From assembly GCF_001613405.1 (NCBI RefSeq), contig NZ_BDCH01000003.1, positions 124,001 through 188,000 of the forward strand: 64,000 bases of DNA. The letters run 5' to 3'. The position numbers and the translations under genes were made by a program. The notes beneath the pieces are model-generated. The model had not been told where the DNA came from and made no database searches. It was given only the letters and a program-made list of their open reading frames with translations. Of the stretch, positions 1-10,496 are shown piece after piece (within the stretch, counting starts at the first letter, position 1; every line of letters begins with the position of its first letter). Origin of the DNA: Nocardia crassostreae. Lineage in GTDB: Bacteria; Actinomycetota; Actinomycetes; Mycobacteriales; Mycobacteriaceae.

Positions 1-1041
1 CTCGGCGACCGACAGGCGCGGGGCCTCGTCGGCGCCGTCCTCCTCGGCGCGGCGGCGTCTGCGGGCGCTGGCCGTGCCCATGGGTGACGGGGCGGGCTCG
101 GGGGCGAGGCGGGGCGTCGGCGGCGCGGGCGATTCGGCGACCGGCATGTGGAGGTTCGTGTGGACGTGGCCGTTCGCCGGGACGGCGTCCGCGACGGCGG
201 GCTCGCTCGCGGCGGAGGGATCGCTTTCGAACCAGGCCACCGTGGTCAGCGGTTCCCGCGGCACGCCCGTAATAGGCTCGGTGCGCTTGGTCGCCGGATC
301 CGCGGCCGGTTCGGGCTCGGGCTCGGCGAATTTGGCCGCGCGCATATCGAATTCCTGATCGGTGACCACCGAGGTCTCCGCGGTCACCGGATCGTCGTAC
401 GGGCTGGCGAAGGCGGGCGGCTCCGGATGATCGGGTTCGAAGATCGGCGTCACGCGGCTGCGCGGATCCGGTTCGCCGTCGTCGATGGGCGCGGACCACG
501 GATCCCAGTGATCGTCGGTGTCGCCCCAGTTACCGTTCGCGGCAGCATTGTTCGCCGGGCGCTGTCTGCTCGGCAGTTCGTGCACGCGATAGGCATCGGC
601 GTGCAGGGCCGTGCGCTCGTGCGGCAGTTGACCTTCGAAGAGCCGCTGCAGGCTCTCGCGCAACACCGTGAGTTCGGCCCGCAGCGCGGCCATCTGCTCG
701 GCGTCCGCGCCGACTTCCTGACGCACCCGCTGCTCGACGCCGAGCTCGTATTCGCGGCGCGCAGCAACCTCGCGCTCCAGCTGGAGGTGGTAGACCTTCT
801 GCAGGTCACCGATTTTGGCCTTGTCGACCGCCGATTCCCTGCGATAACGCGTCGCGGCGAGGGCTCCGATGGCGGCCGCCCAGAGCGCCGCGACGAGTCC
901 GACGCGCACCATTTGCACGCTGTCGCTGAAGACCAGGAAAACGCTGGCTACCAAGCCGAGAAGGATGAGTACGCCGGTGAAAAGTTTTCCCGCGTCCTCC
1001 CGCCGACGACGGGTGGCACTGGTACGGGAGGGTGAAACCAT
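1..1041 (-). CDS. DUF6779-like membrane protein (Rv3604c-type), 3' end outside window
   Basis: The frame runs from an ATG at 1041 for 347 codons to the window edge without a stop, so the C-terminus is missing. Two hydrophobic helices lie at about residues 20-38 and 44-62. A charged, coiled-coil-like stretch follows (about 66-130), then a long Pro/Glu/Ala-rich tail ending in an Arg cluster. This matches the mycobacterial Rv3604c family, which lies downstream of the fol genes and the DUF3180 gene just as here. No catalytic motif is visible and the function is unknown. It is probably an inner-membrane protein with a large disordered cytoplasmic tail. No clear Shine-Dalgarno site marks the start. 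Confidence 0.75.
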   Translation of the reverse strand, partial: MVSPSRTSATRRRREDAGKLFTGVLILLGLVASVFLVFSDSVQMVRVGLVAALWAAAIGALAATRYRRESAVDKAKIGDLQKVYHLQLEREVAARREYELGVEQRVRQEVGADAEQMAALRAELTVLRESLQRLFEGQLPHERTALHADAYRVHELPSRQRPANNAAANGNWGDTDDHWDPWSAPIDDGEPDPRSRVTPIFEPDHPEPPAFASPYDDPVTAETSVVTDQEFDMRAAKFAEPEPEPAADPATKRTEPITGVPREPLTTVAWFESDPSAASEPAVADAVPANGHVHTNLHMPVAESPAPPTPRLAPEPAPSPMGTASARRRRRAEEDGADEAPRLSVAE

Positions 1042-1110
1042 GTCAGCCAGCGTAGCTTGATCTTCGGGCCATGGCTCCCGCCTTGGTCACGATCACTGCC
1101 AATCCGTTAG

Positions 1111-1590
1111 CTAAGAAGTAGCTGCTTCATCGGGCGGGTCGATCGGCGCACGACAGCAATATTCCAGCCACAAAGCCGCCGCCACCAAGGCGATTCCGGC
1201 AAGCAGGCCCACCACCGCACCCGGGGTGTCCGAGGCCGCCGCCCGCAGATCCGAGCGCTCCGGCAGCAGCCAGATCAGGAAGCCCAGCCAGATACCGGCC
1301 ACCAGGGAACCCACCTGCGCCGACGCCTTCGCCAGCGCCACCGCCCGCGCCGCGGTGATGGGATGCAACTGGCGCTCGTCGGTGCCGATGCCGCGATTCT
1401 CCACCCGCTGCCGAATCACGAAGGCCAGCACGACCTCCAGCACCGCCACCGGAATCAGCGAGGCGCCGGAGAACACCGAGATGGGCGGGAAGCTGGAGTA
1501 CGCGATATTGGTGGCGATCCAGGCCACCACGGCGGCCAGCGCCACATTGGCGGTCAGATCCAGCACGCGCGTGGGCTTCACTACAGCCAT
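1111..1590 (-). CDS. DUF3180 membrane protein (Rv3605c-type)
   Basis: A 159-residue protein with four predicted membrane helices (about residues 13-30, 38-58, 92-110 and 124-144) and short charged loops. Length, hydrophobic pattern and position directly after folK fit DUF3180, the Rv3605c family of actinobacteria. It starts at ATG 1590 inside the end of folK, overlapping it by 10 bases, so it is probably translated from the fol transcript. No enzymatic motif is seen. Co-occurrence with folate genes is a family trait, but a role in folate metabolism would be inference only. Confidence 0.85.
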   Translation of the reverse strand: MAVVKPTRVLDLTANVALAAVVAWIATNIAYSSFPPISVFSGASLIPVAVLEVVLAFVIRQRVENRGIGTDERQLHPITAARAVALAKASAQVGSLVAGIWLGFLIWLLPERSDLRAAASDTPGAVVGLLAGIALVAAALWLEYCCRAPIDPPDEAATS

Positions 1591-2111
1591 CCGAGGGTCA
1601 GTTCGGTGCGGCGCACGCCGTCCACCTCACCGGAGTCCAAGGCCGCCAGCCATTCCCGCACCGGCCGCCGCGCACCGGCCGCCTCCAGTTCCGCGTCCGG
1701 CTCCAGCTCCAGCCAGGGGACCAGGACGAAGGCCCGATTGTGCGCCTGCGGATGCGGCAGGGTCAGCGTGGGATCGGTGCTGCGGACCGCCATCTCGCCA
1801 TCGCGGCGGCGCTGCCCGGCCCACACCACGTCCACGTCCAGCGTGCGCGCGCCCCACCGGACTTCCCGCACCCGCTCGGCGGCCTGCTCCAGCTCCTGTC
1901 CGAGCCGCAGCCAATCGCTGGGCTCCAGGTCCGGATCCTGGGCCACCAGGACGGCATTGAGGTAGTCCTGTTGCGGCACCCCGCCCCAGGGCGGCGTGGA
2001 GTACACCGACGACACGGCCAGCAGTCGCGGCCGCAGGGCCGTCACCACGCTGCGCAGATGTGCGAGCCGATCGCCGAGATTCGAACCGATCGACAGGACT
2101 ACCCGACTCAC
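1581..2111 (-). CDS. folK: 2-amino-4-hydroxy-6-hydroxymethyldihydropteridine pyrophosphokinase
   Basis: Transfers pyrophosphate from ATP to 6-hydroxymethyl-dihydropterin, giving the substrate for FolP. The 176-residue length is typical. The family motifs are present: the N-terminal GSNLGD turn, VYSTPPWG in the substrate loop, the RTLDVDVV segment with the two metal-binding Asp residues, and LPHPQAHNRAFVL near the C-terminus. The start is GTG at 2111, three bases after the folB TAG stop, and the end overlaps the DUF3180 gene by 10 bases. It lies within the folE-folP-folB-folK operon. Confidence 0.95.
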   Translation of the reverse strand: MSRVVLSIGSNLGDRLAHLRSVVTALRPRLLAVSSVYSTPPWGGVPQQDYLNAVLVAQDPDLEPSDWLRLGQELEQAAERVREVRWGARTLDVDVVWAGQRRRDGEMAVRSTDPTLTLPHPQAHNRAFVLVPWLELEPDAELEAAGARRPVREWLAALDSGEVDGVRRTELTLGWL

Positions 2112-2114
2112 CCG

Positions 2115-2492
2115 CTACTCCTCCGCTTCGCGACGGCGGGACGTGACCACCCAGACGTCTTCGAAGGTATGCGGAATCGGCGCGGAAGGCTTGTGCAGCA
2201 CCACCTCCACGGCCGCGATGCGCGGATCCCAGGCCATCACCCGATCGGCGACCTCGGAGACCACCGTCTCCACCAGATCGCGCGGTGCACCGCCCACGAT
2301 GCCCACCACCAGATCGGCGAGCTCGCCGTAGTGGATGGTCTCGGCCAGATCGTCGGACTTGGCGGCGGCCGAGAAGTCCGTCCACACGGTCAGATCGACC
2401 ACGAACTCCTGGCCGTCGCGCTTCTCGAAATCGAACACGCCGTGATGGGCGAAGACGCGCAGTCCGCGCAGCTCGATGCGATCGGTGCTCAA
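2115..2492 (-). CDS. folB: dihydroneopterin aldolase
   Basis: Converts 7,8-dihydroneopterin to 6-hydroxymethyl-dihydropterin and glycolaldehyde. The 125-residue protein has the family hallmarks: GLRVFAHHGVFDFEKRDGQ near the N-terminus, with the substrate-anchoring Glu, and VEVVLHKP with the catalytic Lys. The start is TTG at 2492, overlapping the folP stop as TTGA, which implies translational coupling. No ATG occurs near this start. It acts between FolE and FolK in pterin synthesis. Confidence 0.95.
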   Translation of the reverse strand: MSTDRIELRGLRVFAHHGVFDFEKRDGQEFVVDLTVWTDFSAAAKSDDLAETIHYGELADLVVGIVGGAPRDLVETVVSEVADRVMAWDPRIAAVEVVLHKPSAPIPHTFEDVWVVTSRRREAEE

Positions 2493-3421
2493 ATCCGTTC
2501 TCCCGGTTCACGACGGCGCGCGGCCCGCCGCCCAGACTCTACGGCGGCCCGCCGCCAGGCGTCGGTGACGGCGATGGCGTCCAGCGAGGCGCGCACATCG
2601 TGCACGCGCACACCCCACGCGCCGTGCTCGGCGGCCAGCGCGGAAATGGTGGCCGTGGCGACCTCGCGCCCGTCGGGCGGGCGCGGCCCGTTTGCATCGG
2701 CGAGCAGCGCGCCCAGGAACCGCTTGCGCGAGGCCCCGATCAGGATCGGCAGCCCGGTGCCGACGAATTCGTCCAGCGCGCCCAGCAATTCCCAGTTGTG
2801 CTCGGCATTCTTGGCGAAGCCCAGACCCGGGTCCAGCAGCAGCCTGCCCGGATCCACGCCCGCGGCGACGGCCAGATCGATCTGCACGCGCAGTTCCTCC
2901 AGCACCTCGCCGACCACATCGCCGTAGTGATCGGCCGGACCGGTGTGCCGGTAGTCCGCCGCCGCGCGCCAGTGCATGAGGATCCACGGAACCCCCGCCG
3001 CCGCAACGACCTTGGCCATATCGGCATCGGCGCGCCCGCCGGAGACGTCGTTCACCACCGAGACGCCCGCCGCGACGGCGGCCTCGGCCACGCTCGCCCG
3101 CATGGTGTCCACACTGGTCGGCACACCCGCCGCGACCAGCCCGCGAATCACCGGAACCACCCGCGCCGCTTCGGTTTCCGAATCGATTCGCACTGCACCC
3201 GGACGAGTCGACTCACCGCCCACATCGACGATATCCGCGCCCATCTCGTACAGCTCCAGCCCGTGCGCGATCGCCAGGCCCGGATCCAGATAGCGCCCGC
3301 CGTCGGAGAACGAATCGCTGGTGACGTTCACGACGCCCATCACGACACATGAGCGGCCCCCGCGGGGAACTACCAGTTCATCCCACCGGGAACCGCTTTC
3401 GGCCATCGTCGGTGCGCTCAC
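2489..3421 (-). CDS. folP: dihydropteroate synthase
   Basis: Condenses 6-hydroxymethyl-dihydropterin pyrophosphate with p-aminobenzoate; it is the sulfonamide target. Visible motifs in order are [45 protein letters not shown] and RVHDV, all standard for DHPS. I chose GTG 3421 because it overlaps the folE TGA as GTGA, giving 310 residues. An ATG five codons inside (3406) is the alternative. A longer in-frame extension to 3541 lies inside folE and looks non-coding. It most resembles mycobacterial FolP1. Confidence 0.95.
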   Translation of the reverse strand: MSAPTMAESGSRWDELVVPRGGRSCVVMGVVNVTSDSFSDGGRYLDPGLAIAHGLELYEMGADIVDVGGESTRPGAVRIDSETEAARVVPVIRGLVAAGVPTSVDTMRASVAEAAVAAGVSVVNDVSGGRADADMAKVVAAAGVPWILMHWRAAADYRHTGPADHYGDVVGEVLEELRVQIDLAVAAGVDPGRLLLDPGLGFAKNAEHNWELLGALDEFVGTGLPILIGASRKRFLGALLADANGPRPPDGREVATATISALAAEHGAWGVRVHDVRASLDAIAVTDAWRRAAVESGRRAARRREPGERI

Positions 3422-4038
3422 TTCCGGAGGATGAGGTCCAGGGCCTCGGCGCGCGAGGCGGAACTGGTCTGGAGCAGGCCGCGCACCGCCGAGGTGGTGG
3501 TGCTGGCGCCGGGCTTGCGAATACCGCGCATGGCCATGCACAGATGCTCGGCCTCGACCACCACGATGGCGCCGCGCGGATCCAGTTTGCGCATGACGGC
3601 GTCGGCGATCTGGCTGGTGAGCCGCTCCTGCACCTGCGGGCGCTTGGCGTAGAGGTCGACCAGGCGGGCCAGCTTGGACAGTCCGGTCACCCGGCCGTGC
3701 GGGCCGGGAATGTAGCCGACGTGCGCGACGCCGTGGAAGGCCACCAGATGGTGTTCACAGGTCGAGTACATGGGGATGTCACGCACCAGCACCAGTTCCT
3801 GATGCCCTTCGTCGAAGGTGGTGTTGAGCACCGCGTCCGGTTCGGTGTAGAGACCGGCGAACATTTCCCGGTAGGCCCGGGCCACCCGGGCCGGGGTCTC
3901 GGCGAGACCGGGACGATCCGGATTCTCGCCGACCGCGAGCAGCAGCTCGCGCACGGCATTCTCGGCACGCTCCTGGTCGAACGGCCGACCGGTGTCGAGC
4001 GCGATCGGGCCGGAGACGACACGGTTATTGGCCGACAA
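3418..4038 (-). CDS. folE: GTP cyclohydrolase I
   Basis: Opens GTP to 7,8-dihydroneopterin triphosphate, the first step of folate synthesis. The 206-residue protein carries the zinc and catalytic signatures [10 protein letters not shown] and [11 protein letters not shown], and [12 protein letters not shown] and RLTSQIADA are also typical. The start is TTG at 4038, six bases after a strong AGGAGG (4045-4050), so the non-ATG start is well supported. This is the first gene of the fol operon. The 191-base gap to ftsH carries a perfect 18-base palindrome at 4102-4119. Confidence 0.96.
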   Translation of the reverse strand: MSANNRVVSGPIALDTGRPFDQERAENAVRELLLAVGENPDRPGLAETPARVARAYREMFAGLYTEPDAVLNTTFDEGHQELVLVRDIPMYSTCEHHLVAFHGVAHVGYIPGPHGRVTGLSKLARLVDLYAKRPQVQERLTSQIADAVMRKLDPRGAIVVVEAEHLCMAMRGIRKPGASTTTSAVRGLLQTSSASRAEALDLILRK

Positions 4039-4101
4039 TCGACACCTCCTGTGTTGAAAATGCCGCGCCTACGGAGGGCGGCGTGTTCGCGACTGTCAAC
4101 G

Positions 4102-4119
4102 GCCCGGGTCGACCCGGGC
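4102..4119. repeat. perfect 18-bp palindrome upstream of folE
   Basis: GCCCGGGTCGACCCGGGC reads identically on both strands and ends 64 bases before the folE TTG. It may be an operator for the fol operon or part of its leader structure. The sequence shows only the symmetry; the role is inference. Confidence 0.5.
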
Positions 4120-4169
4120 ATTCCGAGCCAACCCGAGCCGGGTCACGAACTGTGTCTCACTTCGCGCCC

Positions 4170-4194
4170 GGCTCGGTCCACCCTGGGCCGAGCC
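4170..4194 (-). terminator. hairpin downstream of ftsH
   Basis: A 10-bp stem (GGCTCGGTCC against GGGCCGAGCC, one wobble pair) with a 5-base loop begins 35 bases after the ftsH stop on its coding strand. There is no clear T-run, as is common for actinobacterial terminators. Confidence 0.45.
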
Positions 4195-4229
4195 CGGCCA
4201 CGAACATGTTGAGCGTATCGGGGCCGCGA

Positions 4230-6635
<2,406 letters not shown>

Positions 6636-6866
6636 GCCCGAGATGCCTCGTGGCGTGTCCGGTTCCGGTGAACGGATGCGGACATGCCACGTTACCGCGT
6701 ACGGTCTAGTCGATACATCGCGCAGTTCGGCAGCTAGTGCAGTTCAACAGGTAAACGGCTGAAGAACGCGGGTGGTTCCCCAACCATCTGCGGCAACACG
6801 ACGGGGCGACATCATCGAGGTGTCGTACCGAGTGGTCACAATCATGGCATGGTCGTCCTATCGTGA

Positions 6867-7823
6867 GTGACGACACAACAGAGCGCAGGGGGTATGGACA
6901 TAGTCGAGCTACGGACACCCACAGCGATCGTGCGTCACGGCAACGGGCGGTTGACGGTGCTGCGACCCGGAACGGACGGCGAACGCGTGCTCGACGTACC
7001 TGTTTCCGACCTTCTGAAGGTCCGGCTCAACCGGCGCGCTGATGACGCCGTCGTCATCGAGATCTATCTGCGGTACCCCACGCCGGTGCTCACCGGTGTC
7101 CCGGCCGACCGGACTCCCCTCCCGGTGCTCATTGCCGAACACGACGTGCCCGCCGCGACCGTCATCGTCGAGCGGATCAACTCCCAGATCCTGGCCACCC
7201 AGCGCCTGGATGTGGCGGCCCCCGATCTGACCCCGCCCACCCCGTCCTGGGGCCGTAACGGCCCGGCCCGCGCCGATGTGGATCGCGCGGTGCGGCGGAT
7301 GGCGCCCAAACGCGATGCCAAACCGGCCATTTCGGCGCTGCACCGCTATGTCACGCCGGACGAGTACGTCCTCGAGGCCGCCATTGCCACCGCACAGCCG
7401 CCGCACGCCAAGGGCATCGGACTGCTGGCGGTCACCACCACGCGGCTGATCTTCGTCTCCATCGGCGCGTCCAAGCGTTTCGCGCACGAGCTACCCATTG
7501 CCGCCCTGCTGTGGGCGCGGACCACCGATGATGCCCAGACCTCCGGAGCCGCCCCCGGCGAGTACGGCGTCGAGGTCAATGACGGCAATCTGACCTGGTA
7601 TTTCACCGGCGCCGACCGGGCCGATACCGAACGCGTCACCGGCGCTTTGAATTTCGCCATTCAGCGCGAATCCGCCGACGGGGCCGCCGGTCCCGCCGAT
7701 CCGGGCGTGCAGAAGCTCTATTCGGAGTGGGAACTGCTGGTGGAACGGCATTCCCTGGGCATGGTCGACGATGCGCAGTTCCAACGCTACGGGCGCGGGA
7801 TTCTGCGGTCGCTACCGGACTGA
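6867..7823 (+). CDS. uncharacterised protein with PH-like domain
   Basis: A protein of 318 residues from GTG 6867; an ATG at 6894 (MDIVELRTPT) is also possible and closer to the conserved-looking start. The N-terminal half is a beta-rich module. Residues about 160-250 (ISALHRY..., GLLAVTTTRLIFVS) look like a short bacterial pleckstrin-homology fold of the YokE type. The end (MVDDAQFQRYGRGILRSL) resembles a SHOCT-type short helical tail. No enzymatic motif or membrane helix is seen. It is convergent with the DUF1266 gene, with one base between the stop codons. Function unknown. Confidence 0.7.
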   Translation: MTTQQSAGGMDIVELRTPTAIVRHGNGRLTVLRPGTDGERVLDVPVSDLLKVRLNRRADDAVVIEIYLRYPTPVLTGVPADRTPLPVLIAEHDVPAATVIVERINSQILATQRLDVAAPDLTPPTPSWGRNGPARADVDRAVRRMAPKRDAKPAISALHRYVTPDEYVLEAAIATAQPPHAKGIGLLAVTTTRLIFVSIGASKRFAHELPIAALLWARTTDDAQTSGAAPGEYGVEVNDGNLTWYFTGADRADTERVTGALNFAIQRESADGAAGPADPGVQKLYSEWELLVERHSLGMVDDAQFQRYGRGILRSLPD

Positions 7824-7824
7824 C

Positions 7825-8670
7825 TCACTCCTCGCCGGGTTGCAGGTCGATGCGGCGCCACGGGCTCGTGGGCCGCATCCACAGGCGCAGCAGCTCCATG
7901 TGCCGGTCCACACCGCCGGACTTGAGCTCGGCCAGGTCCTCACAGGCCTGCCAGTAGGTCCAGCCCGCCAGGTAGGCATCGCCGAATTGCCGCCAATTGC
8001 GATATTTCCGCTGCGCCAAAGGCAATGCGCGCATGAGGTAATCCCATGCGGTGTCGGCTTCCATGTAACCGGCCGTGTAGGCCATCCGGGCGACCGCCAC
8101 CACGCGCGCCAGATCCCACGCCTGAATATCGGCGGGCAGCGGGCGGACCAGATGATCGGTGAGGCCGAGTTTGATGGCCTGCGACCAAATGTCGTAATCG
8201 CGCACCAGCGCCTCCGGATTCTCCATCCCGCGGAAGGAACCCACCTGCCGCAGGAAAGCCCGGTGCCGGTCGGCGCGTTCGCCGAAACGGTCGCGTTCGG
8301 GGGAATTGATGGCGGCCTGGACGAGCGGATGCACCAGCGCGTACAGCGGTGCGTGCATGCCGTCCAGGAGTTGCTCCATGGATGCCATGGCCTCGGTGCC
8401 GTCGGTGATCCCCCACGCCCCGGTCAGGGTGTCGATGGCGAGTTCGCGGCGGTCGCCGAGCGGATGCTCGCGTTCGGGGCCGAGCAGCAGCGCATCGTGG
8501 AAGGCGTCCCAGCGCGCCGAATAGAAACCGCCCAGGGACAGGGCGCGCAATTCGTCGTCGGAGACCTGCGCACCGGACCAGTGGTCGTCCTCGCGCTGGT
8601 CGAGCTCCGGGTAGGGGAAGGTCATCAGCGTGGGCACATCGCGGGCTGGCATACCTCGATTCTGTCTCAT
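7825..8670 (-). CDS. DUF1266 domain protein
   Basis: Soluble protein of 281 residues. The C-terminal half contains the DUF1266 pattern: AWDLARVVAVARMAYTAGYM, then ADTAWDYLMRA, then a WRQFGDAYLAGWTYWQ segment. No catalytic residues are known for this family. ATG 8670 or ATG 8652 could be the start; both lack a convincing ribosome site, though the second keeps the conserved part. It is monocistronic, with its 3' end one base from the PH-like gene. Function unknown. Confidence 0.75.
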   Translation of the reverse strand: MRQNRGMPARDVPTLMTFPYPELDQREDDHWSGAQVSDDELRALSLGGFYSARWDAFHDALLLGPEREHPLGDRRELAIDTLTGAWGITDGTEAMASMEQLLDGMHAPLYALVHPLVQAAINSPERDRFGERADRHRAFLRQVGSFRGMENPEALVRDYDIWSQAIKLGLTDHLVRPLPADIQAWDLARVVAVARMAYTAGYMEADTAWDYLMRALPLAQRKYRNWRQFGDAYLAGWTYWQACEDLAELKSGGVDRHMELLRLWMRPTSPWRRIDLQPGEE

Positions 8671-8800
8671 CGATCTTGGAGTGGCCGAGTATTCGCCGAT
8701 CGCGTGTGGCGGCGCCCATCCGGGACGGGGAATTGCGGGGAAAGTTAAGACCTGATTCTTGGCCTGTCACACAATGAAATCGAACGCTAGTCTCTGGGCC

Positions 8801-9061
8801 ATGGTTAGGAACATCACCCTGTTGCGCGGGCTGGAGCCGCCGGCCACGGAGCAGGAAATCTACGCGGCCGCACAGGAATACGTGCGCCCGATCGGCGGCG
8901 TATCGGGGTTGACCACGGATACCAAACCGGCTGTGGACAAAGCGGTCGCGGCCATTGCGGCGGCCACCACCGCGCTGCTGGCGGAATTGCCCGAACGCCG
9001 GGGTGTCGCGCCCGCCGAATCGGCGTTGCGCGGGGCCGCGCCCGCCAAGGACGCCAGCTGA
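8801..9061 (+). CDS. DUF2277 small protein
   Basis: 86 residues starting at ATG 8801 (MVRNITLLRGLEPPATEQEI), which matches the DUF2277 pattern of an MCRNI-type start, then EPPAT(E)EE, then FVRKxSG, and a closing helix rich in Ala. Here the usual Cys at position 2 is Val and the central part reads YVRPIGGVSG. A longer frame from 8759 adds residues not typical of the family. It lies alone between a leftward DUF1266 gene and the PucR gene. Function unknown. Confidence 0.7.
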   Translation: MVRNITLLRGLEPPATEQEIYAAAQEYVRPIGGVSGLTTDTKPAVDKAVAAIAAATTALLAELPERRGVAPAESALRGAAPAKDAS

Positions 9062-9086
9062 GCGCCGCAGCCCTCCGTACCGCGCC

Positions 9087-10331
9087 TCACACGCCGTAGA
9101 CGGCCACGCAGTCGAGCGCGATATCCAATCGCGGACCGCGCTGGTCGATGGGGTGCCCGAGTAGCTCCTCTATGCGCTGAATTCGATAACGCACGGTGTT
9201 CTTGTGTACGCCGAGCATTTTCGCGGCGGCGTCCGGGCTGCGCCGGGCGCGCACATAGGCGTGCAGGGTTTCGCGCAGCCGCGCGGTGTGCGCGTCGGGG
9301 GCCGTCAACGCGCCCAGTTCCCGGTCGATGAGCGCCCGCATGGCGATCTCGTCGGCTCCGGCCAGATAGGCCACTTCGACCTCCGGATAGTGCAGCAGCC
9401 GGGCCGTCCCCGGCCGCGCCCGCTCGGCCACGTGCCGCGCCGCCACCGCCTCGCGATGACCGCCGCGGAACCCGGCCGCGTGCGCCGCGGGAACTCCGGC
9501 CGCCACCCGCACCGGCGCCTCCACCGGCCACGGCGCCGAGGCGGGATCGACGCCGTCGTCCACGCCGATCCAGGCCCACAGGGCCGTGGCTCCGGACGGC
9601 ACGGTGAGCACGCTGCCATTGCCGACCGCGGCCGCGCAGCGCGCCGCCACCCGGTCCAGCAGGGCCGCCGCCTCGTCCACGCCGTCGGGTCCCGCCGGTA
9701 CGGCGTCCTCGTCGGTCCACAACACCAGCGCGAGGTGCCGTTGCGCGAGCCGGTAGCCCAGCCGCGCGGAGGCCTGCTCGATATCGAGTTCGGCGCCGTC
9801 CAGGAGCGCCCGCACGATCTCGGCGCGCTGGTTCAGCGCGGCGCGCAGGCCGCGTTCGCGCTCGGCCATATAGGTGTCGGTGAGCGTTTCCACCGACGCG
9901 CTGACCCAGCGCGTGGTGCGCTCGAAAAGCCGCAGCAGGACGGCCCTTTCGATGTCCTGCGGCAACTGCCGCTGGTCGATGACCTCGCTCATGTAGTCGA
10001 CGACCGCGTCCTGTCCGATGTGATAGACGCGCAGCAGCAGGCGGACATCGTGGCCGCGGCGGGCAATGGTGCGGGCGAAGGCGTGCGCCTGTTCGGGTAC
10101 CGGATAGTCGAAGCGGTCCTGGGTGAGTCCGCTGAGCACTTCCAGGGCGTGGGCGCGGGTGCTGGCGGCCAGATCGCGGCGCATATCCCGATCGCGCAGT
10201 TCCGGGACACGGGCGATGATCGCATTGTCGAGCCGCGTCACCACCTGCTCCAGGGTTTCGGTGTGCAGGGTTTCGGCGACGAAGTCGGCGATCCACTGCC
10301 GGATCACCGGGCTGGTGGCCGTGACCGCCAT
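9087..10331 (-). CDS. PucR/CdaR-type transcriptional regulator
   Basis: 414 residues. The C-terminal ~60 residues form the PucR-family helix-turn-helix, with the signature MLGVHKNTVRYRIQRIEELL, preceded by a GGDEF-like central region (about 170-320) and an N-terminal sensing region. ATG 10331 follows a good GGAGGT ribosome site. It is divergent from the aldehyde dehydrogenase/SDR pair, with 165 bases between the starts, so it probably controls that pair and itself. A palindrome at 10345-10363 is a candidate site. Confidence 0.85.
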   Translation of the reverse strand: MAVTATSPVIRQWIADFVAETLHTETLEQVVTRLDNAIIARVPELRDRDMRRDLAASTRAHALEVLSGLTQDRFDYPVPEQAHAFARTIARRGHDVRLLLRVYHIGQDAVVDYMSEVIDQRQLPQDIERAVLLRLFERTTRWVSASVETLTDTYMAERERGLRAALNQRAEIVRALLDGAELDIEQASARLGYRLAQRHLALVLWTDEDAVPAGPDGVDEAAALLDRVAARCAAAVGNGSVLTVPSGATALWAWIGVDDGVDPASAPWPVEAPVRVAAGVPAAHAAGFRGGHREAVAARHVAERARPGTARLLHYPEVEVAYLAGADEIAMRALIDRELGALTAPDAHTARLRETLHAYVRARRSPDAAAKMLGVHKNTVRYRIQRIEELLGHPIDQRGPRLDIALDCVAVYGV

Positions 10332-10344
10332 GGGGACCTCCGAA

Positions 10345-10363
10345 TTTGTATCTCAGGTACAAA
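10345..10363. promoter_or_regulatory. candidate PucR-type operator
   Basis: TTTGTATCTCAGGTACAAA is a perfect 6-bp inverted repeat with a 7-base spacer, 14 bases ahead of the PucR start in the divergent promoter region. A second, weaker dyad (TCACT/AGTGA, 10416-10435) lies nearer the dehydrogenase. Assignment to PucR is inferred from position. Confidence 0.45.
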
Positions 10364-10496
10364 ACCGGCCGGAATACTTGAGCGGATGAGCCAAGAATGT
10401 GCCGTCGGAATTGTGTCACTATCATAGTTCAGTGAGCTGACGCACAGCTCGCGCAGCAGTCCGGTTCGCAACGAAGCGCACGTGGGAGAGCACATC

